From Strongylocentrotus purpuratus (Eukaryota > Echinodermata > Echinoidea > Camarodonta > Strongylocentrotidae): a stretch of DNA of 64,000 nt. Position 1 is the first letter of the stretch. Each line of letters begins with the position of its first letter. The position numbers were made by a program, and so were the translations under genes. Location of the stretch: positions 14,583,383 to 14,647,382 of the forward strand of contig NW_022145613.1 in NCBI RefSeq assembly GCF_000002235.5. Direction: 5' to 3'. Positions 43,567 through 52,424 of the stretch are shown here, piece after piece. The notes below the pieces were generated by a model. That model was not told the origin of the DNA. It did not search any database and saw only the letters and a program-made list of their open reading frames with translations.

Positions 43567-43666
43567 ACACACTGTCTGACAGGTTGCACAAGGAAAGGAC
43601 ACTGGGAGCAAAATGAAACATTTGGAAACGATGCTGGACTGTTTACAGATCGCCCCCGCACCATAG
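36019..43666 (+). CDS. EMC2: ER membrane protein complex subunit 2 (TPR protein)
   Basis: Cytosolic TPR subunit of the ER membrane protein complex, which inserts tail-anchored and multipass proteins into the ER. CDS exons: 36019-36043, 37489-37602, 37976-38126, 38639-38696, 39290-39375, 39753-39812, 40319-40400, 41104-41214, 42231-42335, 43583-43666; 291 aa against 297 in human. All splice sites are GT-AG and phases agree. Family landmarks are [11 protein letters not shown] near the N-terminus, [51 protein letters not shown] (~194), [16 protein letters not shown] and [15 protein letters not shown]. These span tandem TPR helices (~85-260). The start ATG GCG ACT lies in an AAGATGGCG context, with a second in-frame Met at codon 5. 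The first coding exon is only 25 bp. Confidence 0.95.
36230..36350. other. GC/CpG-rich patch in EMC2 intron 1
   Basis: A CpG-rich stretch (GTCGCCCGTGCCCGGCCC, CGCCGATAGAG, CTCGCCGCTGCGG) directly downstream of the first exon. It could be part of the promoter CpG region or an unannotated non-coding RNA; I recognise no RNA family. Confidence 0.3.
36740..36910. other. Second CpG-rich patch in EMC2 intron 1
   Basis: CG-rich sequence (TTTTTCGGCCGCGTGTACAA, GCGCGCGTGCCGTGCG, TAGTACCGCGGTGATCCG) in an AT-rich intron. No coding exon or structured RNA is recognised. Confidence 0.3.
37328..37420. repeat. Dispersed repeat, copy 2 (matches 7325-7430)
   Basis: CAGCAAACCGCTGCACAAT and CAAGTGTATACC, then GGGCGCGTGCCTGTGTGAAGTTA, parallel PABPC intron 1 at 7325. 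The two copies are clearly diverged. Confidence 0.5.
38151..38640. other. EMC2 intron 3, A/T-rich simple sequence
   Basis: From 38170 to 38370 the sequence is dominated by AATAAA/AATGAATAA words. No feature other than low complexity is seen. Confidence 0.6.
40650..40942 (-). mobile_element. tRNA-derived SINE in EMC2 intron 7
   Basis: Read on the minus strand from about 40940: GGTGTCGTGGTCTAGTGGAT includes an A box (TGGTCTAGTGG), and 50-60 nt later GGTCCAAGTCC approximates the B box GGTTCRANNCC. A ~200-bp body follows with GAGCGCCACAATGGCAG, GAAGCGCCAAG and GAGCGCTTTACCAGAACCC, and the element ends in a TATTATTGTTATCATTAT tail. This is the layout of a tRNA-headed, RNA polymerase III SINE. No clear target duplication is seen, so it is probably not recent. 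Confidence 0.7.
41215..42230. other. EMC2 intron 8
   Basis: Besides the exon 8 duplicate, this intron holds C-run sequence (41267-41284) and AT-rich DNA with no recognised element. Confidence 0.5.
41303..41410 (+). pseudogene. Internally deleted duplicate of EMC2 exon 8
   Basis: Intron 8 contains a second copy of the exon 8 start and end with their flanks. A pyrimidine tract and CTAACCATTTCATATTCAG are followed by TACACACATGGCATGTTTATG and a GTAAGA donor, then the same downstream intron words (TATTTCTCTTT, GTTGCTTGAAAT, ATAGTT). The parent is 41090-41260. About 84 bp of exon interior is missing and the original acceptor AG is changed, but ATTCAG six bases on could act as an acceptor. That would give a 21-nt in-frame exon at 41327-41347. 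Confidence 0.75.
42336..43582. other. EMC2 intron 9
   Basis: Includes a TTTTGAATTGAATTGAATTGC run at 42550-42570, reminiscent of LINE/RTE-type tandem tails, and ends in the CT microsatellite at 43511. No gene is seen. Confidence 0.5.
43511..43566. repeat. (CT)n microsatellite before the last EMC2 exon
   Basis: A run of about 25 CT dinucleotides ends 16 nt before the acceptor CTGACAG of the terminal EMC2 exon and forms its polypyrimidine tract, as in PABPC. Confidence 0.9.
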
Positions 43667-44198
43667 GAACATTTTTTGAAACATTTTGGTACTCCACAGC
43701 AAGTTTGACATGTCATCTCGGAGACATTCGACCAAGGTGCTATACGAGGGAGGAGCCCTTTCTGAGGAGGGTCAATATATCGTGAACTTGTACATGCAAA
43801 AGACACTGTAAGCACATTCACACTGTGCTCTGCTTGTTTGTTCATATGTGAAAGGTACCATGACCAAGAGGATGAACAATGTGGCTGTGCTGATCGTCTG
43901 AATAGATCTGATTAGTAATAAAGGGATACGGTAGAATACCAGAAAGATGAAAGCATGTGCAGGCAGATCAGATCAGATCAGGGCAAACCGCAGATTCCTG
44001 GTCCCATATGTTAAAGGACCTCACTAGAGTTTTCAGAAGATTCCTTCAACTCAAGAGCTTGGATCAGACCGAATAACGAAGAATTTCATGTTTGTTTATT
44101 TTCCTATATATTCTTGGTAAAATATGGGACAATGAATGACCAAAATACCTTTGACTTGCCAAGATGCATGAATCCAAGTGCAAGGATATTTACGAACA

Positions 44199-44370
44199 GG
44201 GTCTGTTGCATAAACTTACCACTGATGGTAACTTTGCCATCAATATTACTACCATGGCAACATCAACTACCATGGCAACATCAATCAACAACCAGTCAAA
44301 TCACAGTTTCCATGGAAGTTGCCTTTCATGGCAAAGTTACCATCAATGCTAAGTTTTATGCAACGGGCCC
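44199..44370. mobile_element. 172-bp MITE with GGGYCYGTTGCATAAA TIRs
   Basis: The left GGGTCTGTTGCATAAACTTA and right TAAGTTTTATGCAACGGGCCC ends are inverted. Inside, GATGGTAACTTTGCCAT at the left pairs with ATGGCAAAGTTACCATC at the right. A short direct repeat (ACCATGGCAACATCAA) occurs twice in the middle. Confidence 0.8.
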
Positions 44371-45329
44371 GATGTTATGTCAGAGAAGCTCATATTCTGG
44401 AATATCAAAGAGTTCAAAAGCTATTTTCAATTTATATAAAATGCATTGAACAAGGCTGCACTGCCAGTTTGATGCTACAAAATAAGAGCTCAATATGTAT
44501 ACTCCAATATGTAGACTCCCTTTGTCTCACTTTCCCTTATTGATTTCTACAGTGCATAAATTTAATTGTTCATATTATTATAAAGTTGTAGATGTGTTGA
44601 AAATATTTAAGATATAATTATATTGAGTACCGGTACCCTTTGTTAAAATCAAAGTCAGTCCCTTCCTTGGAAATGTTCTTTAATTGAATTAAGTTGATCT
44701 TGGGTGCAATATGAAACCTTGTGTACACATGGAAGTAAAATATCCCTGAATAATTAACAAATGTACTACAGTATAGCACAGTTAGCACTATTTCACTTCT
44801 TTTGAACTATTGCACAACGTCATTGCCAAATGATATATATGTAATTTATAAGATAGTTAGAAAAATAAAATTAATACTTACTGAAGTATTAGAGAAAAAT
44901 ATGATCACATCCTCTTTTGTCTATTTTACTTGAATGAGAGAGAGAGGGAGAGACAGCGAGAGAGGTGAACATTCTCTTTCAGACTTTCCAAAGCATACAA
45001 TTGACCTTTTGGGCCACGTATGGTAAAACTACTAAATGTAGTTTAGCTTTGTGAACAAAAATTCTCTGCAATTTCTTTCCAAAGCATTTGATGTATTTGA
45101 ATATCTTTTATGCTTCATATAATTTTGTATTTAATTGCTTGTATTCACATGCATGTATACAGGAATTAAGACCAGTACGAGGGTAGCGTTTTGCCCAAGC
45201 CCAACATCATTTCCAATGTGCTCATGTAGATACAATGTCAAGGATCAAATGTCATTTCATAATTAATTTTATTGGACAAGTACTTTTGGACAATAGTATA
45301 TACACATATGATTCGTCATGCTATCATTA

Positions 45330-45487
45330 GGGACTTTTAGATTTACACGACGAGAGCATGGACTGCCGCGTGTGACAATGTGTTAAGGCACTGGGCCGTG
45401 CCCAGCAGTGCCTTAAAAGGACGTCACATTGCCTTAAAAGGATGTCACACGTGGCGGTCCACGTTCTCGTTTAAATCTAAAAGTCCC
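45330..45487. mobile_element. 158-bp MITE with GGGACTTTTAGATTTA TIRs and TA duplication
   Basis: Inverted ends GGGACTTTTAGATTTA and TAAATCTAAAAGTCCC are bordered by TA at 45328-45329 and 45488-45489. The arms continue through ACGAGA-GCATGGACTGCCGC versus GCGGTCCACGTTCTCG. The core has a direct repeat of GCCTTAAAAGGA.GTCACA. Confidence 0.85.
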
Positions 45488-45770
45488 TATTATCTTACTG
45501 GACAAGTGCATCGAAAAGGAAGAATGCGTAATATGTTCATGTGTGTTGTACGTGTGCAGCCATAATGCCATGATTTTTTAGTCTGCTAAAAAGACCAGAA
45601 ACTTTTATAAATTTTGCAAGTGATGTATATTCGGGAATGCTTCATGCTGCTAATTACTTCACAAATTCTAGGCCGAGATGCATACTGAATTATGCAAATG
45701 GCACTCATCTCATTGTGATATGTAAATCAGTTAAAATTGTCCTATATGTATTGGACTGCTGTCAGTGCCA

Positions 45771-46054
45771 AAGGTGTTTCACAAAGATCCTAAGTTGGAC
45801 TTAACAATCATGGAAAGCCATTAGCATCTATGAAAATTGTTTGTATAAGTTAAGTTATTTTAAAAGGCATAACATGTTGATTCAAATCATTCATATTTTC
45901 TATTATCAAGGAGATTTCATGTTCCTGATGTGGAATTTATGGAAAGTCTAAAATACTAAAATATATTTTATTTCAAGGCTACAAATGGCTCTCCATAATT
46001 TTTTAAGTCCAACTTAGAGTTAAGTTTGACTTAGGCTCTTTGTGAAACACCCCC
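45771..46054 (+). mobile_element. MITE, long copy of the family at 18963-19140
   Basis: It begins GGTGTTTCACAAAGATCCTA and ends TTTGTGAAACACCCCCC. The subterminal CTAAGTTGGACTTAA is mirrored by TTAAGTCCAACTTAG at the other end. The stretch around AGGCATAACATGTTGATTC is almost identical to the minus-strand copy at 18963-19140. Confidence 0.8.
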
Positions 46055-47757
46055 CTGGTTGGGTATAGCCTATAGGTCAATTTTATTTCTGCTGATATGC
46101 TCAGATGAACCACAACATTGCATTATTGCAGTTCAGGAAAGTTCATTGCTGCAATCGTTCACTAAAGTTTCTGGTTGTTTAGTAAACCTGTATGGTATTC
46201 ACTCATTTCTGAACACAGGGTCATTGATTTAGTTCAGAAAATCCTCATGAAGTGTTGTAGGAAAAGTTGATGTGAGTAATGTATATAGTGTATTGTTCCC
46301 ATGTATGCCTTGTCTCAGTAATATGACATAAAATATTTCCATATTATATGAGAAATTGTAGTTTCAATTATAGTCATTAAAATGTATTTCAAATCATCAC
46401 TGTTTAAAGTTTTGTATTGATTTTTTTCTTTATTTCCTCATAATTTACAAATGAAATACAGTGTAGATATTTTCTTTTACAATTTGCATGTGGTATTATT
46501 TATACACTAAGTCCCTCATGAGTTAATCCAGATCATAAATAAATTCAAAATGAATGCAGAACAAAACCAAATAAAACAACAGAAAAATGGGTCAGTCGAA
46601 TTTGAGAAAAGCTTGATCTAGGATAAGAATGATTTTCATGTATTTTTAAAAAAGTTATGACCTTCACTACACAAGTTGATCAATTCCCTTTACAGCTACC
46701 CACTTTTGCATTGAACATAAAATTGACAAAGGTATTCCAATTTATGAATTTGATAAGAAAGTAGATATATATTCATTTCATGACATTTTTAGAACATATT
46801 TCCAACGGATCAATGAGTACATGTAGTTCAGGAGCCCAAGATGGGTTTTCTGAAAAAAATGGAATTAATGAGAATTGTTTAGAAGGTGTCAAAGAGTTAT
46901 CAATTTGAGAAACGATCTTTACAAACTTTGAAAAATTCACAAATTTTGTACTCTTAACTTTAACAAATGATTTAGATCATTCACTGATTCATTTATGTTT
47001 TCTTTTACTTCCCCCCCTTCAAAATGTACCCTATTTTGGGCAGACTGTCATTAAATAACCTACTAAAATGAACATTTAAATGACAGCACATGATTCAAAA
47101 TCAATTCAAAGTATATGTACAACAGGCAATATCAAACAAAATGCATGTTTTAGCACATAACAATGACTTTTAAACTACTGTCTAGTCTTGTAGCCTTCGA
47201 TGAATGCTTAAGAAAATATTACTTGAAATAAAGTTTCTCCTGACTCAATGGTGTATTTCCCATTCATCTAAGCAGCATCCTTTTAGGAGTTAGAACCAGA
47301 CACAGTAAATCATTGTGGATCATTGATTCAATGATGCTTGTAGAATTGCACAAGCAGGAATTCTAAACTGAGAGAGGGACAGTGTACAATGATGTGAAGC
47401 ACATCTACATGTATGCTTAGAGATCAACTCTTCATCTCCAATTACTCCACGGACAAATTCCTAACTTTAGCCCTGAACCACAATCCCTAACCTTAATTGT
47501 AACTGATGTAACTGAAGTAAAACCTACATCTTTAATGAGATGAGGCCGAGAGAAAATGCCACTGAAGCAAATGTCGGGTCACCATTGGAACCCCATATTT
47601 TCTATACAATACAATGCTTGACAAAGCCTTGAGGCTGAGGTGTTACGGGGCCTGAACGTGGACATACAAAAGCTTGAAAACTTTCATCCCTGTCACTGTC
47701 AGTAGTCCTTTTAATAGCAGAAGTCCATGGTAGATTTTATACACAAGCCAGTTGATA

Positions 47758-49485
47758 TCATTTAAAGAGCTTAAATTTCTTGAAAAACTTCTGGACCTCC
47801 TCCTTTGGATACGGTTTCACTGCAAGGCAGGTGGCATAATCCTCGGGTTGTTCAATCCACAGTTTGTGATCAATGTTATTTTCTTTCAACTTCTCTGATA
47901 AAGTCCTAACATCCGCTTCATTCTTTGCCTAAAACAAAGAAATAAAGAAAGAAAATACAATTAAGGAATTACTTGTATAGTACAATCACAATGTACTTTA
48001 CATTGTTTTTTTGTTTGTTGTAGTATAGTAGTAATGGTATTGATAATATTGGACTTGTATTTTGTACCATACATTGTTGACTAATTATCATCTTGAAATG
48101 ATGAATTTAATTAATTCTTTGTCTCTGCAGGTTTCTGAGCTTTAGGTGAATATTTAGTGACAGAACTCCCACTAGCAGACTTACCAGTGATATAGTTTGT
48201 CCCAAGTTATTTCTCATAATTAACTATTCAAAGACAATGTACATTGTTACTGTTAATCCTCTTCTTCATTCTATTAGAGTGAAATAAGTTATGTTGTTAA
48301 AATATGGGTATTTCACATCGTCAATCTCTGCTTCCTTTAGTGATGCAATCAAACAAGTAAAGATCTTGTGAATACTCTGTTTACCTCAAGAACAACTTTG
48401 TGCATGTTGTCCAGATCTGATGTATATTTTACAACATTTTCATCCTCCTTGAAAAGATGTATCACAGCAGTACAAGCATGGCATGCCTAAATTCAAATGA
48501 GAAAAATAACCAACTTAACCATTTATTAATGAAATTTCTACCATTCGCAGTATCGGTGTATGTTATGGCCATCTAATAAGGAAAAGTCAAATACATAGTT
48601 ATATATTATTCAATTAGTTGAATTACTTTTAACACTTTTCCTTATTTGGAGTTATATTCTCCTCCGATTTTTATCTTTTCAATCTTTGTATACAAATCTG
48701 TTAAAATACATTTAATGCAAGGATTACAATAGAGAATGTAGACCCTTTTCTTCATTTCCAGTATAGCTGTCAAAATAATGGGATTTATCATTCAGATTTG
48801 ACTTTTTTCTTGTTTATTACATTCAAAGAGCCTACCAAAATCTGGAGAAATAATGGAATTTATTTCACGTTTTAGGATTTATTTTCAATTGCTTCTCCAC
48901 ATGTCTAGGAGAGGGATTTGCTGAAGCTAGAAGTAGTCTCATTAGAACATATCTCCAAACAAAATAACTTTTTGGTTTAAAATAAGAATGATAGACAAAT
49001 GACGAATATGATTATAATATCAGAAATGAAAGATCATTTAAAAATTTTAATTATTAATTTAAATTTAAAAAAAAGAAGATTCAACCTCAAAGAAAAGGTT
49101 AAACAAAGAAAGAAAGAAATAACATTATGAAAACAACAATCAATATTAACAAAAAAAATAAACATTAAACAATCAAACAAACAAAAACACGCAATACATG
49201 TACGATCAGTCGACTCGCTCTCTTCTCGGCTCTTCTCTTCCCTTTTTGCAGTGTAGCGCCTAAGCACTCACACGAGTTGCTGTATGTGGGACAACATTAA
49301 AGTTACTCTTGTCACAAATTATTTATTTCATGAATGAATCATCAATGAAAATATATCGAATCGTCATTTGGATACTAGAAGTACTATATAACAATCACCT
49401 GCGCGATAACAGCACCTGTCGGCCATTTCAAAGCATGTAAAAGGTCGCCTCTTACAACGACATATTGGACCATGGAGGCTGCCAT
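47758..49485 (-). CDS. PTRHD1: Peptidyl-tRNA hydrolase domain-containing protein 1
   Basis: Small PTH2-fold protein related to Bit1-type peptidyl-tRNA hydrolases; its cellular substrate is not firmly established. CDS exons on the minus strand: 49485-49399, 48486-48385, 47928-47758; all junctions are phase 0 and GT-AG, giving 119 aa (human is ~140, with a longer N-terminus). Landmarks: VQYVVVRGDL at the N-terminus, WPTGAVIAQACHACTAVI across the exon 1/2 junction, NMHKVVLEAKNEADVRTLSE, NIDHKLWIEQPEDYATCLAV and the family C-terminus PYPKEEVQKFFKKFKLFK. The start is the first Met of MAASMVQYV; a second Met at residue 5 is possible. It lies 292 bp from the divergent CENPO start. Confidence 0.93.
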
Positions 49486-49777
49486 TTTTTTATTTTAATG
49501 AAGCTTGGTCAAGTAAATTTTTCTTAATTAGGTTTGGTAATACAACTTAAACTTTACAACTTAATATAGAATACTAAAATAAAATATTACTCAATATTTT
49601 GTTTTATTATCTTACTTTTTATTATCTTAAAGTATTCTATAGATTAAAAAATATAGTCATCTTTGATATTATTATCATATATCAGCGGCGGTCACTACGA
49701 ATGAATTCTGCGACAAAACTGTCAACTGTTACATTCTAAACTGACCTAGATCTATATATTTGCTATTATTATCAGCT
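49486..49777. promoter_or_regulatory. Divergent PTRHD1/CENPO promoter region
   Basis: A 292-bp AT-rich gap lies between the two start codons. On the minus strand the PTRHD1 ATG sits in AAAATGGCAGC, which matches the YY1 consensus AANATGGCGGC at 10 of 11 positions. No TATA box is convincing given the AT-rich background. The human genes are also head to head, so a shared promoter is likely. Confidence 0.5.
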
Positions 49778-52355
49778 ATGGAAGTTCTAACAGAAAGGTT
49801 ATCGAGAGGTGAGTAGGCCTTTACAGTATATTTTGTTTTTGCATCGGTGAAAAATTAGAATTAGAATCACTGTCGTCTGTGCTGTGTGTGTGGTGTGGAC
49901 TGTGGTTTTGTGGATGTAGCTTCTTTTATCTTTGGATGAATCCTGGACAACTCGCCACAAAGACAACCCGCCCCAAGACAACCCGCCACAATACCCTGGA
50001 CATCCCGCCACAATACCCTGGACAACCCGCCACAATACCCTGGACAACTCGCCACAGCCTTTTCGGACAACTCGCCACACTTTTTTCCCCTCATGATTTC
50101 TAGATCTAAAATCCCTCATCTTAGATGAAATTGTCATTTTTCATGATTTTCGTGCTTTTATAAACACAGTTATGACAGGAAACATGGAAATTGTGAGTAT
50201 TTTGAGAGCTGTTCTAAAGAATAAAGATGATTTTCCTTGCGCTTGCAACAAGAATCTATTTTGGACGAACCCAAGCCAGTACGACTACGAGTTACGGCAT
50301 TCTTGGTTGGGGGGGGGGGGGGGGGGGACACTGGCCCCCACTTTTCCAGGTTCCCCTAAAGTGCACCCTTATCCTTTGTACATGTCCTTTTCCCTTCTGA
50401 TAATTTTTAATGGTAGGAATTCATGGAAGGATAGGCCTACTGGAAGCACTGGCGTACTGATGGGGGAGGGGGCAGTTGACCCGCGAAATAAAATTGAAAT
50501 GTGGTTTATTTCTAGATTTTCTGGGTTAGTTTCGCACTTTTGCCCACAGTCAGAGGCGGCATTCTTGGTTGGGGAGGGGGCACTGTGCCTCCACTTTTTC
50601 AGGTTCCCCTAAAGTGCCCCCTTATCATTTTGTACATGTCCTTTTCCCTTCTGATAAGTGCCTACTTTTCTTTCTCAGATGTTTTAATTATAATGTTATT
50701 CATAATTACATAAAAGAACTTTTCAGTCATTCTTCAGACATTAGATTGTCTTTAATATTCATCATGTGTTTTCAAACGGGACCTTATACTTTTAGCTCGC
50801 TTGCTCGAAAATCGATATTCAGTCCATCAAACCAAATTGCGAAGTACGTTGCTTAAACAATATGTTGTTCCACGTAAAGAAATAAACAAATATTGATGTC
50901 GTTCGTGGTAATGTATTCACAATCTTGACGAAGGCGTAGGCCTTTATACAAATATCTAAAAATGTTTGTTATTATTGTTGATGTGTCCCTTTGTAGGTGC
51001 CCCTTTTTCAGAAATCCAGCCATTCTTGCGATCATAGGCGCCAGAAGTGGGGGCAGGGGAATCGCCCTCCTCCCAACGAAAAAGTTTGTGTGTGTGTGGG
51101 GGGGGGGGGGGGGGGTGGGGGTCAAAACGAATTTCCACTCCCCCCCCAAAAAAAAAAATCAAAAAATCAAAAAATCAGCAATAAAGCAGTATAATTGATT
51201 ACTTTTTAGTAACCAAAAAGAACATACAAAAATAATAAAACCTAAATTGAATCAAATTAAAATGATATTCCATTCAAAGAAAATTAGGAAAGTGAACTGG
51301 ATTTAAAATTTCCTAAACATTCTGCATGCCCCTATATTCATCAATGGAGGATTTTATAATAGCGATACGCGCATAATTATGTATCCTTGACATTTATTGT
51401 GAGAGGATGGGAAAGCGTGCGTGTATTTTTTATTATAGGGGTGAGAAGACATGAGCCCCTCCTGAACACTGATGGGGGGGGGGGGGCAGTTGCTCCCCAA
51501 ATAAAAATACAAAGTGGTTTATTTCTAATTCGATACCAGTGATTTACAATTGTTGCTGAAATGACATGATTTTCAGGGATTTATTCTCATTTTTTTATAA
51601 TTATACCTTTTTATGCGTTTGTTGGAAAAATTACAATCAGGCAACCAACAAATATGCTTATTTTGAAGCCTTTATGTCAGGGCCTGCACTTTTTGAAAAA
51701 GTATGTTAAAGAGAAAGAGGAAGAAAGAACGAGTGGCCTGCTAGTTTCACAAATGATGTTTCAAAATATGCTCATCTTGGCGTAATTAAATGCCTAAATC
51801 CCCTGAGCTTACAGGGGCTCCGTCCTCTGGACCCCACTAAGGGCCCTAACGTGGGCCCATGGATGCTCATCGGACCGTAAGTATACATACATAGAACCCA
51901 TGAGCTTCTGGGGGCTCCACCCCTTGACCCCTGGACCCCACTCCACGTCAATTTGCGCTCAACTCACTTTGCTCGCTATACGCTCTATCAGATTGTTGAT
52001 ACTCCACTTCAAAAAACGTTCCGCCAGGGGCCTGCATGTTACGTGTAAGAGTGGTGGCGATGCAGATTTTTCTTCTGCCCCAAAAACGTTTTTGCGCATT
52101 ACGCCACTGCCCCTGGAGGGTGAGCCCCCTGGAATATTCCCCACCCCCCACCCAAGTGACCCAACCCAATCCCAAAGTGCTTCCGGCGCGCCAAACTGGT
52201 TGCGATGTCAGGAATGCTCGTCCCGGCCTCTTTGGTAATCCTGGCAGTGACAACAAATATATTCCCCACTGAAATATATATATTTCATATATATATATAG
52301 AGTAGTAGTAGTACTACTCTACTATACTGCTACTATACTAATACTACTACTACTT

Positions 52356-52424
<69 letters not shown>

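Larger units (their letters stand above)
43667..47757. other. EMC2/PTRHD1 convergent intergenic region
   Basis: About 4.1 kb between converging genes. The left part is probably EMC2 3' UTR (an AATAAA lies near 44866) and the right part PTRHD1 3' UTR (minus-strand AATAAA near 46431). Three MITEs are listed separately. Otherwise AT-rich with no recognisable exon. Confidence 0.5.

Noticed and set aside
43372-43845. Open frames across the last EMC2 exon on both strands
   Set aside because: They are wrong-frame or opposite-strand shadows of the EMC2 terminal exon joined to CT repeats.
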